DNA from: Caldifarciminota bacterium
Lineage (GTDB): Bacteria > Hydrothermota > Hydrothermia > LBFQ01
Assembly (NCBI GenBank): GCA_027003075.1
Contig: JALWYV010000051.1
Span: forward strand, 1 to 42,713
Length of the DNA: 42,713 nt
Reading direction: 5' to 3'
This document shows positions 17,073 to 26,846 of the stretch, piece after piece. Position 1 is the first letter of the stretch; the number at the start of each line of letters is the position of its first letter. A program made the translations under genes and the position numbers. The notes under the pieces are model-generated. The model had not been told where the DNA came from. It searched no databases and saw nothing but the letters and a program-made list of their open reading frames with translations.

Positions 17073-17657
17073 ATGGCGGAGTACAGCGTGAAGGATAGGC
17101 TGGAAATTCCGGCGAAGGGGAGTGCGGTGATAGTGGTGGACATGCAGAACGACTTCGTACACCCTAATGGGGCGCTCTTCGTACCGGACGCCCCCAAAAC
17201 CGTGCCGGCCATAGCCCGTTTACTTGACAAAGCCCGGAAGGCCGGAGTACCCGTGTTCTACACTCAGGACTGGCACGACGAGGACGACCCCGAGTTCGCG
17301 ATCTGGGGAAGGCACGCCGTGGCCGGTACGTGGGGTGCTGAGATAGTGGAGGAGTTGAAACCCCGGAAGGGGGACGTACTCATAAAGAAACTCAGGTACG
17401 ACGGTTTTTACGGGACCTCCCTTGATCACCTGCTCCGCCTTAAAGGTGTTAAGAGGCTCGTTGTGGTAGGGACTGTAGCCAATATCTGCGTGTTGCATAC
17501 GGCCGGTTCGGCCGCCCTTAGATGGTACGAGGTTGTCGTCCCTATGGACGGCGTATCCGCCCTGAACGAGGGGGACTACCATTTCGCCCTGAGACAGATA
17601 GATTTTCTCTACAGAGGGAGCGTCGTCAGGAGCGTTGATGGGATAGAGTTCGTGTAA
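17073..17657 (+). CDS. Isochorismatase-family cysteine hydrolase (nicotinamidase-like)
   Basis: A 194-aa cysteine amidohydrolase of the isochorismatase-like fold. The family triad is visible: Asp 23 in VVDMQNDF, Lys 106 in IKKLRYDGF and Cys 139 in GTVANICVLHTA, whose VA-N segment gives the usual cis-peptide oxyanion hole. Trp and His residues in TQDWHDEDDPEF could serve the metal site of nicotinamidases, so nicotinamide deamidation (NAD salvage) is plausible, but related enzymes act on other amides. It is the first gene of a unit with sprA, whose GTG start comes 1 nt after this stop, so sprA translation is probably coupled to it. Confidence 0.82.
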   Translation: MAEYSVKDRLEIPAKGSAVIVVDMQNDFVHPNGALFVPDAPKTVPAIARLLDKARKAGVPVFYTQDWHDEDDPEFAIWGRHAVAGTWGAEIVEELKPRKGDVLIKKLRYDGFYGTSLDHLLRLKGVKRLVVVGTVANICVLHTAGSAALRWYEVVVPMDGVSALNEGDYHFALRQIDFLYRGSVVRSVDGIEFV

Positions 17658-17658
17658 G

Positions 17659-20600
17659 GTGGTCTGGTTACTCCTCTCTTCCGAAGATTACTTTACCCGG
17701 CGTTTACTTGAGGAGAGCTTTTCCTACACCTACACCTACGACTCCTCCGGCGTCTATGGAGGGTACGATTACTTCGGGACATACGACACCGTACGGGTGT
17801 ACTCCTTAGACGAGTTCTTCGGTATAAACCTCCTGAGGTACCTCAAGAGAACCACCGTAAGCGCCTACGACACCTCCTCATCTCAGGCCATATCCGGCCT
17901 GGTTCCCGACATAGAGATACCCGTACATATACCCCGGCGCTGGAGATTCCTCGGTGAGGGCGTGAGCAAGGTAACCCTGAGAGGGGAGCAGACCATATCC
18001 ATAGGAGGGTTCAAGGAGGATCTCCTGAGTCCCGGCGGTCAGAACCTGAACAATACCTACCAGATGAGCAACGTCCCCGGTATAAACATGAAGCAGACCC
18101 TTAACGTTACGATAACCGGGCAGATAACCGACCGTCTCAAGGTGGAGGTCCGCCACAACTCGGAGGCGACGGACGTTAACCGTCAGAAGATACTCCTATC
18201 CTACACCGGGACGGACGACGACATAGTCCAGAGTCTTCAGGCCGGGGATATAGACGTCTCCGACTTCCCCAGTACGACGTACTCCTCCCTCGGTGCGGGG
18301 GCGGGTCTGTTCGGTCTCAAGGGTCGGTTCGCCTTAGGTCCGGCCAGAATAGTGGCCGTGGCGACCAAGGAGAAGGGTCAGAGCCAGACCAAAGTTTTCC
18401 AGGCCCAGTCCCAGATAATCACAGATACGATCTGGGGAAGCGATTACCTGAAGGAAACCTTCTTCTATCTGCCCATAACCCCCTTCATACCCCCGGGGGA
18501 CAACCCGAACGACTACTACATAGCAGACCTCCTGCTCTTCTACAGGCCCCAGACCCTTACGGGGAACACGTACGTGTACGGTAAAGCCTACCATATGATG
18601 GACACCCTCGGCATAATAACGGACGATACCACGAGATGTTTCGTGGACGGCAGGTTCGTCCAGATGGATCCGGCCTCCTACCGTTTCTATAGCAAAAACG
18701 TCGTCCAGCTCCTTGAACAACCGGACGCCTCACTGTGGTGGCTGGGTGCGGTTTATAGCATAGTAAAAAACGACGGCACCGACACCATTCACGTTGGCTA
18801 CGTCCCCCCTTCCCCCGACAGCACTGACCCCATCCGCATGCTCCTGATGAAACTGGACAAGATGGCCTCCTCCGATACTTCCCTGACGTGTGCGAGGAAC
18901 ATAAACCTCCTTGAACTCAAGAACATATACACCCTACCCTACGAACTGGACACGAGCGTTGCACCCACGGACATAACGTTCAACATCTACAGGGACAATC
19001 CCACGGCGAACGACTCCATCGGGCAGAACGGTATAAAGTTCTCCACCCTTCTCGGCGTTGATCCGGACGGGGACGGCCACATAAACGACATAGTCACGGT
19101 CATAAGCGGGTCGGATACGGTTAACTTCAGGGTGTTGGACGTGAGACCGGAGGGGGGAGGGTACCTGATATTCCCTAAATTCTGGCCCTTCGCAGATACC
19201 GTCCTGAACGACAGGGACAGCGTGATATACCTTCTAAATCGGGAGTACTGGAGGAACTACTACTCCGAGAAGTACTACATGGTACTGACCTTCAAGAAAC
19301 CGCAGGCTTTCATAAGCCTCGGAGGGAGCGTCCTGAACGGGTCCGTGGAAATATTCAAGAACGGCCAGAAGCTTGAGGAGGGCAGAGATTACAGGGTGGA
19401 TTACAGTATGGGGACGGTACACTTCATGATACCCCTCAACGAGACGGACGAAATACGGATAAACTACCGGTCGGCCTACAGCTTTCAGAGCCAGAGCAGG
19501 GCAATACTGGGACTGGCTTCCACGTTTGATATTTCCGAGAACTTCAAGTTCAACCTCAACTACATGTCCAAATCCGTAGCCTCAACTCAGAGGAGACCGG
19601 ACTTCGGCTCCGAACCCAACAGCTATGGCGTCCTTGATGCCTCCGTAAAGTTCAACCACACCATGGACTACCTCAACCGACTCCTGAACGCCCACACCCC
19701 ATTGAGCCTTGAGAAGAAGAGCGAGGTCCAGGTAAACGGTGAGGTAGCCAAATCCTTCCCCAATCCCAACACCGTGGGTGAAACCTACCTTGATAAGTTT
19801 GACCAGATCAACGACAACCTCACGAACCTAGTGATTTACGATTACAGGGGGTGGATACACGGTTCCCTCCCGTACATTCTGGACTCCACCACCCACGCCG
19901 ATACGGCCGTGCTGGCCAACCGTCAATCCTGGTACTCGGGATACATGGCCGTCAGGGGAGACATACTCCCCGTTGACGATCCGAACGACAGGTCCAAGCG
20001 GGAGCAGTTGTTGAGATTGGTGGCCGAGCCGAGGATACCCGGTATACCCAACTTCATGACCATAATGATGGGTGAGAGGACGGAGAGGAGCTATCAGGAT
20101 ATGGAGTACGTTGAGGTGTACGTCAGGGGGAGCGGGGTACTGATATTTGATATAGGTACGAACATACCGGAGGACGCGTACGTCCGCGCCTGCGACGGCA
20201 AATTCTACGGCCTCGGAGTCCTGAACACGGAGGATCTGGACGGGGACAACCAGTTCACGGAGACGAGGGAGGACGTAGGCCTTGACGGGGTGCCGGGGGA
20301 GGACGCGGGGTGTAATCCCTCCGGTGGGGACTGGGGAAACGACGACTACACCATAACCGATCCCACGAAGGCGGATCCCTTTGATATAAACCGGTACGAG
20401 GGGAACCACAACATGGAGACCGAAGACCTGAACCGGAACTTCCAGCTGGACATGAGCGAGAACTTCTACTCCTACGTCATAGATATAGACACCATGACGC
20501 CACTCGCCGAATACAACGGATGGAAGCTCTTCCGCATACCCCTGAGGAGACCGACGAGGGTTTACGGTAACCCATCCCTTGACCGTATAGCCTACTACAG

Positions 20601-23217
20601 GCTGACGTGGTACGGTTTCACACGGACGGACACCCTCTTCCTCTGGCACCTCGGCATAGGGGGAAGCGCCTGGATAAACGAGGGGCCGAAGGTGGACACC
20701 GCCGACACCTCCCAGTACCTCGCCATGAACTTCGTCAGCCGGAAGACCACTCCGGGTTACGTCTCTCCTCCCGGCGTTGAGGAGAAGCTTAACTACGAGG
20801 CCGGCTCCACCACCCTTGAGGACGAGGGGGCCATGTCCATGCTCTACGAGATAAAGCCGGGGGATTACGTACTCTCCCGTAAGCGCATAGGGAACAAGTA
20901 CAACTTCGTGAACTACAGGTCAATATCCCTCTGGGTTTGGGACAGGACGGCCTCACGTCCTACACTCGTGATACGTTTCGGTAAGGACTCGCTGAACTTC
21001 TACGAGTTTCGCCAGAGGATAACGGGGGAAGGTTGGCAGAACGTTAAGATCCCTCTGGACAGCCTCGTCCTGTTTAAAGGTAAGGACTACTCACCCGATT
21101 ACAGGAGTAACGGCCGGTACGGCGTGAAGGGTAATCCGAGCATATTTGAGGTGGAGTTCTTCTGGATAGGTATAGCCAACGACTCCCCCGACCGTATCTC
21201 CGGAGAGCTTTGGGTAAACGAGCTCCGCCTTACCGATCCCGTCAGGGTCTCCGCCCATGCGGGGAACGTAACCCTGAGGTTCAACGTCTCCGACCTGTTC
21301 CAGACCTCCGTAAACGGGAACTTTGAGCAGGTGGACTTCGCCAGGTCCGCGACCGACCTCAGCCAGTACCGTTCAACCCGTTTTAACTTCAACACGACCT
21401 TCAACGTCCACAGCCTCTTCCCGAAGGCATGGGGTATAAACCTACCCCTGAACGTGACCTACAACTTCTCCAACCGAAGACCCAAGTTCTACCCCGGCTT
21501 AGACGTCCCCGTTACGTCCGAGGAGGAGCGCAGGAGACTTACGTCAACGAGCAAGTCCAGCGCCTACAACGTCTCCTTCTCCAAAACGGGATCCACGGGA
21601 CGCCTGGGTAAGTGGTTCATAGACCCGTGGAGACTCACCCACGGAATGAGGTCGGACTTCTCCTACATCCCCGGTCAGTCCAAGGACTCCACGGTATCCG
21701 AAAACTACGGGATCAGGTACTCCTACAGGCCCACAGGGGAGTTCATGTGGAAAGGGCGCAGGTACAGGTTCCTCCCTTCGTCCTACTCCATATCCTACGA
21801 CTACAACCGCACGTCCAGTTTCACGGAGGTACTGGGATCCAGAACCCGGCGTACGGACAGGACGGGGAACCTCTCCGGGAACATAAACTACGACCCTATA
21901 CCCGGCATCCTGAGCTTCGGATACTCCGCATCCCGCCGTGGGGACTACAGGTACCCGGAGCTCTTCAGAACCAGCATAGACAGCATTCTGGGATTTGAGA
22001 GCCAGTTCAGGGAGAACGTTACCGCCTCTTTGAACCTCGGAAGTATATGGTTTCTGAGGCCTTCCGTTAACTACAGACACGGTTATTCGGAGAACAGAAA
22101 ACCTGAGAACGCCCTTATGGGCTTTGACGTACGGGATCTGAACGAGGATCTGAACGTGGGCTTTACCCTCAACCTTGAGACCGGTACCCTCCTCTCAAAG
22201 GCCGCAAACTTAAGGGATAAGAGCAAGGACACGGCTCTATCCACGGCCGGGCCGATACACACCGTACTTTACGGTTTGGACAAACTATCACGGGCCTGGA
22301 GGAACGTACGCTTTAACTACTCCTTCAATCGCACTTCCAACTACTACGCGGCCCTTGGCAGGGCTGCATGGGCCTACCGGTTTGGGATCTCTCTGAATCC
22401 GGAGGTGGTTGTCACGGATACCCAGAGGTCCCTGTGGCGGGAGACCCACAACTACGACCTGTCCACAGATATAAACGTCGGCAACTACAGGATCTCACCG
22501 CGGGGGAGTTACCGCAGGGACCTGAGCGACGACCAGACCAGAAGGATACTTACTGAAACGTGGAGATTTCCGGACGTGACCCTCAACGGTAGACCTCTGC
22601 CCATAATCTCAAACTTCAAGTTCGTGGCCTCCTCCGACTTCACCGTGAGTTACTCCGATGAGAGGGGGTACACCTCCTATCCGCTCTGGGAACCCACGAT
22701 CGGGGATACGGTTGAACCCCGGACGATAAGGAGGACCCGCACCTTCAACTTCTCACCCCACGCCATCCTGAAGAACGGTACCAACCTCAACTTTACGTAC
22801 ACCTACACCGTTACGACGAACCGCCAGGTCTACTCCGCCACCGATCTGGAAACCCGCTCCTACCAGACCAACTACGATTTCACCGTAAGCCACACCTTCA
22901 GCGGCTTCGCCGGTATAAGGTTCCCGTGGAGTAAGAACAGACTACTCTCCCTGAAGAACCAGCTCACCCTGTCCCTCAAGTACACGACGATGAGGGGGAC
23001 GGATATAACCATAAACTACCTCTTTGAGGAGTTCGGAAACTACATAGACACCCTCTCCAGAAGGAAGAGCGACAATATGACCCTGAGCGCCACCTACCAG
23101 TTCAGCAACGCCGTTGAGGCTACCTTCAGCTACATCTACGACCTCAGTGGCGACTACGAGGGTGGAGTTTTCACCCGTAAGAACCAGATAAGGGCGGATA
23201 TACGGATTAAGTTCTGA
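17659..23217 (+). CDS. sprA: SprA-family outer-membrane translocon protein of the type IX secretion system
   Basis: SprA is the very large outer-membrane barrel through which T9SS cargo leaves the cell. This copy has 1852 aa, shorter than the roughly 2400 aa of known SprA. Family features include the N-terminal region LKVEVRHNSEATDVNRQKI with YTGTDDDIVQSLQAGDI (about 155-195), then AGLFGLKGRFALGPARIV; the later LEEGRDYRVDYSMGTVHF block; and a long C-terminal half of alternating aromatic beta-strands ending in Phe. The only start between the preceding in-frame stop and the body is GTG 17659, 1 nt after the isochorismatase-like gene. The N-terminus MVWLLLSSEDYF is a very short export-like segment. 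Three sorting-domain cargo genes lie within 15 kb, one directly downstream. Confidence 0.9.
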   Translation: MVWLLLSSEDYFTRRLLEESFSYTYTYDSSGVYGGYDYFGTYDTVRVYSLDEFFGINLLRYLKRTTVSAYDTSSSQAISGLVPDIEIPVHIPRRWRFLGEGVSKVTLRGEQTISIGGFKEDLLSPGGQNLNNTYQMSNVPGINMKQTLNVTITGQITDRLKVEVRHNSEATDVNRQKILLSYTGTDDDIVQSLQAGDIDVSDFPSTTYSSLGAGAGLFGLKGRFALGPARIVAVATKEKGQSQTKVFQAQSQIITDTIWGSDYLKETFFYLPITPFIPPGDNPNDYYIADLLLFYRPQTLTGNTYVYGKAYHMMDTLGIITDDTTRCFVDGRFVQMDPASYRFYSKNVVQLLEQPDASLWWLGAVYSIVKNDGTDTIHVGYVPPSPDSTDPIRMLLMKLDKMASSDTSLTCARNINLLELKNIYTLPYELDTSVAPTDITFNIYRDNPTANDSIGQNGIKFSTLLGVDPDGDGHINDIVTVISGSDTVNFRVLDVRPEGGGYLIFPKFWPFADTVLNDRDSVIYLLNREYWRNYYSEKYYMVLTFKKPQAFISLGGSVLNGSVEIFKNGQKLEEGRDYRVDYSMGTVHFMIPLNETDEIRINYRSAYSFQSQSRAILGLASTFDISENFKFNLNYMSKSVASTQRRPDFGSEPNSYGVLDASVKFNHTMDYLNRLLNAHTPLSLEKKSEVQVNGEVAKSFPNPNTVGETYLDKFDQINDNLTNLVIYDYRGWIHGSLPYILDSTTHADTAVLANRQSWYSGYMAVRGDILPVDDPNDRSKREQLLRLVAEPRIPGIPNFMTIMMGERTERSYQDMEYVEVYVRGSGVLIFDIGTNIPEDAYVRACDGKFYGLGVLNTEDLDGDNQFTETREDVGLDGVPGEDAGCNPSGGDWGNDDYTITDPTKADPFDINRYEGNHNMETEDLNRNFQLDMSENFYSYVIDIDTMTPLAEYNGWKLFRIPLRRPTRVYGNPSLDRIAYYRLTWYGFTRTDTLFLWHLGIGGSAWINEGPKVDTADTSQYLAMNFVSRKTTPGYVSPPGVEEKLNYEAGSTTLEDEGAMSMLYEIKPGDYVLSRKRIGNKYNFVNYRSISLWVWDRTASRPTLVIRFGKDSLNFYEFRQRITGEGWQNVKIPLDSLVLFKGKDYSPDYRSNGRYGVKGNPSIFEVEFFWIGIANDSPDRISGELWVNELRLTDPVRVSAHAGNVTLRFNVSDLFQTSVNGNFEQVDFARSATDLSQYRSTRFNFNTTFNVHSLFPKAWGINLPLNVTYNFSNRRPKFYPGLDVPVTSEEERRRLTSTSKSSAYNVSFSKTGSTGRLGKWFIDPWRLTHGMRSDFSYIPGQSKDSTVSENYGIRYSYRPTGEFMWKGRRYRFLPSSYSISYDYNRTSSFTEVLGSRTRRTDRTGNLSGNINYDPIPGILSFGYSASRRGDYRYPELFRTSIDSILGFESQFRENVTASLNLGSIWFLRPSVNYRHGYSENRKPENALMGFDVRDLNEDLNVGFTLNLETGTLLSKAANLRDKSKDTALSTAGPIHTVLYGLDKLSRAWRNVRFNYSFNRTSNYYAALGRAAWAYRFGISLNPEVVVTDTQRSLWRETHNYDLSTDINVGNYRISPRGSYRRDLSDDQTRRILTETWRFPDVTLNGRPLPIISNFKFVASSDFTVSYSDERGYTSYPLWEPTIGDTVEPRTIRRTRTFNFSPHAILKNGTNLNFTYTYTVTTNRQVYSATDLETRSYQTNYDFTVSHTFSGFAGIRFPWSKNRLLSLKNQLTLSLKYTTMRGTDITINYLFEEFGNYIDTLSRRKSDNMTLSATYQFSNAVEATFSYIYDLSGDYEGGVFTRKNQIRADIRIKF

Positions 23218-23254
23218 AGTGATCCGTATTTTGCAGATTTCCCTGCAAAGGGCT

Positions 23255-23284
23255 TTGAGTAAGCATTACAACCAAAAATAAAAT
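23255..23284 (+). promoter_or_regulatory. Promoter of the SBBP cargo gene (leaderless type)
   Basis: TTGAGT (23255-23260), 18-nt spacer, TAAAAT (23279-23284), ending 8 nt before ATG 23293; no Shine-Dalgarno. Confidence 0.55.
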
Positions 23285-23292
23285 CCTTCCCT

Positions 23293-25560
23293 ATGCTGGT
23301 ACTTTCTGCTCTTACCCCTGTCCTCTACGACGAAGGGGGCGTCCTCCGGAGCTTCCCGGAGGGCATAGAGTTCCGTAGAGGGTACGTCAGGGTGGCGGAC
23401 GTCGTCCTCCTCCTTCCCGATGGGGAGCCACAGGGCCTCCTCCCAACGGGCGGATACGTCAGCAGGCACACCTCCGGAGGCTCCGAGGTCTTCCCCGCCT
23501 ACAGGCAGGTCGGATACGCCGACGTGTGGGAGAACGTGGATCTCGTATTTACGCCTACCGAAGGTGGAAAGGTTGAGTTTCAGGTTGTGGTGCGTCCCGG
23601 TGGAAATCCCGAAGACGTTGAGATAACCTTCAACAGACCTCTAAGCGTCTCCGAGGAGAGCATCGGCGTGGGGAATCTCTCCATATCCAACGTAAAGGCC
23701 TATCAGGGTACGGACGGGGTTGAGGTCCATCCCGTCGTGGATGGGAACACCCTCCGGTTTGACGTAAGGGGATACGACCCCTCCCGGCCTCTGGTCATAG
23801 ACCCCGACCTCGGCTCCGTACCTTACGCCCGCCTCTTCGGTGGGAGCCGCGATGAGGGCATGACCCACAACTCCCTCGCCGTAGGACCGGACGGAAGCAT
23901 ATACATAACCGGATACACCTACAGCGGAGACTTTGACTTCGGTTCGGCCTCCGGGTACGATACCCAGGGGGACACCCTGTGGGGGGACATCTTCGTCCTC
24001 CGCCTCAACTCCGACCTCCAGATCCTCTCCGCCACCTACGTAGGGGACCCCGGAAGCGAGGAGATGGACTGCGGCTTCCTCTTCTGCTACTACCCCCTGA
24101 TAGCAGTTGACAGCTCCGGGAACGTCTTTCTGGCCTTCTCGGACAACGACTTCGCCGTCCCTCCGGGTGGGTACAGGGACACGTCTGTACAGAGCGATGG
24201 CGTGGGCGTAGACGTCGTAATACTCAAGTTGAGTTCGGATCTAAGTACCCTCCTCGCAGGTACCTACTTCGGTGGGAGGAGTACCTCCAACCCCTACGGG
24301 GGGGACGAGGAGCCTCTAAAACTGGAGGTAACCCCATCCGGGAACGTAGTGCTGATGGGGATAACCGAATCGGACACCCTACTTGATATCGTCGGCGGGG
24401 CGATATCCACCCCTCCATCGCCCGACAGTGCGAACGGCTTCGTAGCCATCTTCAGCAACGACCTGAGCAGCCTGCTGGCCTCAACCTACTTCGGGACCTA
24501 CAGGAACGACGACGCCAACGGCATGAAGTTCTTCGGTATGACGCCTGACCCATCGGGGAACGTCTTCGTCGCCTTCACCACTGCAGTGAATACCCTCCCC
24601 GTTATCGGTGGAAGGCCCTTTGCGGGGGGCTTTACGGACATATACATAGCGAAGTTCTCCCCCGACCTCTCCACGATACTGGCGAGTACGTACCTCGGTG
24701 GGAGCCGTACGGACGGCTACACGTGGAACGCCCACATCCCTATGGCTACAGGGCAGGACGGGAGCCTCTACTTGGCCTTCACGACTTACTCCTCCGACTT
24801 CCCCATCGTCGGTGGGTACGACAACACCCTCAACGGAGGGATAGACGCCTTCGTCGCAAAACTTTCCCCGGACCTCTCTACGATCCAGGCCTCAACCTTC
24901 TTCGGTGGGGACAGCGCCCGGTGGGCGAACTGCTACTACAGCGGTTTCAACGAGACACCTGCTAAGGTCTTAGTTGATGGGAGCGGTTTCGTCTATGTGG
25001 GCGGTGGCCTGTGCCACATAGAGGACTTCCCAACGACCCCTTCGGCCTACGATGGGGACTGGGGAGGGGATCAGGACGGCTTCGTTATGAAGCTCTATCC
25101 GAATCTGGACCGGATAAGGGCGTCCTCCTACTACGCCTGGCCGGGGCATCAGGAGGTGGCGGATATAGGTCTTTTGCCGGACGGTCGCCTCGTCGCCTAC
25201 GGGTTCGCCGATACCAACGCCGTCTTCGGCTTCCCCTGGGAGGGGTACTCCGGAAGTCCCTACGGTGGGGTGGACATCTTCGTAGCCGTCTTTGATAACG
25301 CTACGGGAGTGGAGGAGAGGCCGACGACTGCCAGATCTTTGGTCGTCCCCACGGAGGAGGGGGTCAGTATAAGGGTCGCGAGGAGCGGGTACGTGGCCTT
25401 AGAGGTGTATTCGGCGTCTGGCCGGAGGGTGTACGAGAGGGTACTGGGCTACGTACCGGCCGGGGAGTACGATGTACCCCTGAGGGAACTGCCCCGCGGG
25501 GCGTATATGCTGAAGGTTAGGGTAGGGGAGAGAGTGGAGAAGGTGAAAACGATTAGATAG
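23293..25560 (+). CDS. Secreted SBBP-repeat beta-propeller protein with T9SS sorting domain
   Basis: A 755-aa surface or secreted protein. It opens with a very short hydrophobic segment (MLVLSALTPVL). Residues about 15-180 resemble the domain that usually precedes SBBP repeats (YRQVGYADVWENVDLVF, then RPLVIDPDL). From about 185 to 660 come SBBP-type repeats with recurring patterns such as YITGYT, FVAKLSPDLSTI and ASTYLGG. The last ~75 residues (VYSASGRRVYERVLGYV, then LPRGAYMLKV) are a type-A T9SS sorting domain. The gene lies 75 nt after sprA but has its own -10 box, so it is likely an abundant substrate of that translocon. Function beyond adhesion or surface display is not indicated. Confidence 0.85.
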   Translation: MLVLSALTPVLYDEGGVLRSFPEGIEFRRGYVRVADVVLLLPDGEPQGLLPTGGYVSRHTSGGSEVFPAYRQVGYADVWENVDLVFTPTEGGKVEFQVVVRPGGNPEDVEITFNRPLSVSEESIGVGNLSISNVKAYQGTDGVEVHPVVDGNTLRFDVRGYDPSRPLVIDPDLGSVPYARLFGGSRDEGMTHNSLAVGPDGSIYITGYTYSGDFDFGSASGYDTQGDTLWGDIFVLRLNSDLQILSATYVGDPGSEEMDCGFLFCYYPLIAVDSSGNVFLAFSDNDFAVPPGGYRDTSVQSDGVGVDVVILKLSSDLSTLLAGTYFGGRSTSNPYGGDEEPLKLEVTPSGNVVLMGITESDTLLDIVGGAISTPPSPDSANGFVAIFSNDLSSLLASTYFGTYRNDDANGMKFFGMTPDPSGNVFVAFTTAVNTLPVIGGRPFAGGFTDIYIAKFSPDLSTILASTYLGGSRTDGYTWNAHIPMATGQDGSLYLAFTTYSSDFPIVGGYDNTLNGGIDAFVAKLSPDLSTIQASTFFGGDSARWANCYYSGFNETPAKVLVDGSGFVYVGGGLCHIEDFPTTPSAYDGDWGGDQDGFVMKLYPNLDRIRASSYYAWPGHQEVADIGLLPDGRLVAYGFADTNAVFGFPWEGYSGSPYGGVDIFVAVFDNATGVEERPTTARSLVVPTEEGVSIRVARSGYVALEVYSASGRRVYERVLGYVPAGEYDVPLRELPRGAYMLKVRVGERVEKVKTIR

Positions 25561-25578
25561 GGGGCGTAGGCGCCCCCT
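25559..25578 (+). terminator. Hairpin after the SBBP cargo gene
   Basis: AGGGGGCG-TAGG-CGCCCCCT, an 8-bp GC-rich stem beginning inside the stop codon. The following T run is poor (TTA), so efficiency is uncertain, but the same GGGGGCG/CGCCCCC stem follows the other two T9SS cargo genes. Confidence 0.5.
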
Positions 25579-25611
25579 TACGTTACTGCGTACATTTTGG
25601 GTTATTGGGGG

Positions 25612-26208
25612 TTACGTTTTCAGGAGATCCGAAAACCTGACCTTAACACCCTCCCATACCTCAAACTCGTCCTCCCAGTTGAGAATTACGGCCGGTCTGT
25701 TCGGCTCAAATATAAGCACGCTCCGGGGGGACGTCAAAATCCATACAACCCGTTTAACTCCGAAATTCAACAGATCCCACGATTTTTTTATAATATATCC
25801 CAAATCTCCCTCACTCTCAACCTCCGCTTTCACATCCACTTCAATCGCCACAACAGGGGGAACGTCGGCGTATTTCTCCGAAATATCCAGATCGCCCTTT
25901 TTGAATACGGCTATATCAAGCGACCTGCGACTACCCTTTCCTACCACAATTCCGACCTCATGGGGGAGTACCTCGTACCCCTTTCCTTCAAAGTTCTTCA
26001 CGAGAAAGAGTATCAGCCTTTTTACCACAAAAGCCTGCAGCGTACTGCTACCCATAATCTCCTCCGAAGTTTTTTTGCCTGCGAGGACGTCTTTGTAGCC
26101 ACGGTAGTATATCGGCTTACCGTTAACGACCTCGTAGGTCAGGAGTTTCAGGAGTTTTTCCTTTCGCTTATCTCTCTCCTTCGTTCTTTCAGCAGCTGCC
26201 ACGCCCAT
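25612..26208 (-). CDS. Uma2-family (DUF820) protein, array member A (last)
   Basis: Uma2 proteins have a PD-(D/E)XK nuclease-like fold; cellular function is unknown. This 198-aa member has the array's conserved N-terminal block (YEVVNGKPIYYRGYKDVLAGKK, residues 25-46) and then a diverged core. The fold's likely active residues are the Asp of LDIAVF, the Glu of AIEVDVK and a Lys in YIIKKS, followed by the family's FGVKRVVWIL strand. Its C-terminus NWEDEFEVWEGVKVR is shared with members D and E. It is the last gene of the array, 13 nt after member B, and has the best ribosome site of the five (AGGAGG four bases before ATG). No signal peptide or membrane segment. Confidence 0.82.
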   Translation of the reverse strand: MGVAAAERTKERDKRKEKLLKLLTYEVVNGKPIYYRGYKDVLAGKKTSEEIMGSSTLQAFVVKRLILFLVKNFEGKGYEVLPHEVGIVVGKGSRRSLDIAVFKKGDLDISEKYADVPPVVAIEVDVKAEVESEGDLGYIIKKSWDLLNFGVKRVVWILTSPRSVLIFEPNRPAVILNWEDEFEVWEGVKVRFSDLLKT

Positions 26209-26221
26209 ACTACCTCCTATA

Positions 26222-26833
26222 TTAGAGCCGCTTCAAGAGTTCGTCCAGTCTTAACTTCAACCCTTCAATAAGCGTAATGTAGTCCTTCCAATCAAGGATA
26301 ACGCCCTTTTTTCCTTTTTCAAAGACCATCACCTTCCTCGGTCTCGTGAATATCCATACTACCTTTTCAACTCCGCTTTTCAACAGGTCTTCACTCTTTT
26401 TCAGGACGTACTCCATCTCACTTTCAACCTCAGCCCGGACGTTTATCTCAAAGGCGAGTACGGGCGCCACATCTATGTAACCTTCGCTCTCAAGTTTGTC
26501 CTTCACGTCCTCGTATCTGAAGACGGCTACGTCAAGGTTCCTCCAGCCCTTCTCTACAAAGTAGCCCAGCTCACCGCTCATAACGACGTATTTCCTACCC
26601 AGATTCCTAATTAACCAGTAACTAAGCATTGCAACAAGTATGCCGTGATAAGCGCTGCTACCCATAACCTCCTCCGGGGTTTTTTTGCCTGCGAGAACGT
26701 CCCTATAGCCGCGGTAGTATATCGGCTTACCGTTAACGACCTCGTAGGTCAGGAGTTTTAAGAGCTTTTCCTTCTTATCATCCCTATCTTTTACTTCGGC
26801 TATTCTCGGTTTCTCCGCGATTCCTGCACCCAT
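26222..26833 (-). CDS. Uma2-family (DUF820) protein, array member B
   Basis: A 203-aa paralogue with the conserved N-terminal block up to PEEVMGSS and a core of the second type (ELGYF, WRNLDVAVF, KDKLESEGYID) shared with member C, not with A, D or E. Asp (LDVAVF), Glu (AFEINVR) and Lys (YVLKKS) of the nuclease-like site are kept. The frame is open four codons further up (MGVS), but the internal ATG 26833 aligns with the only start available in members A and E and leaves exactly 13 nt after member C, as at every other junction, so I chose it. Confidence 0.82.
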   Translation of the reverse strand: MGAGIAEKPRIAEVKDRDDKKEKLLKLLTYEVVNGKPIYYRGYRDVLAGKKTPEEVMGSSAYHGILVAMLSYWLIRNLGRKYVVMSGELGYFVEKGWRNLDVAVFRYEDVKDKLESEGYIDVAPVLAFEINVRAEVESEMEYVLKKSEDLLKSGVEKVVWIFTRPRKVMVFEKGKKGVILDWKDYITLIEGLKLRLDELLKRL

Positions 26834-26846
26834 ACTAACCCCCATT

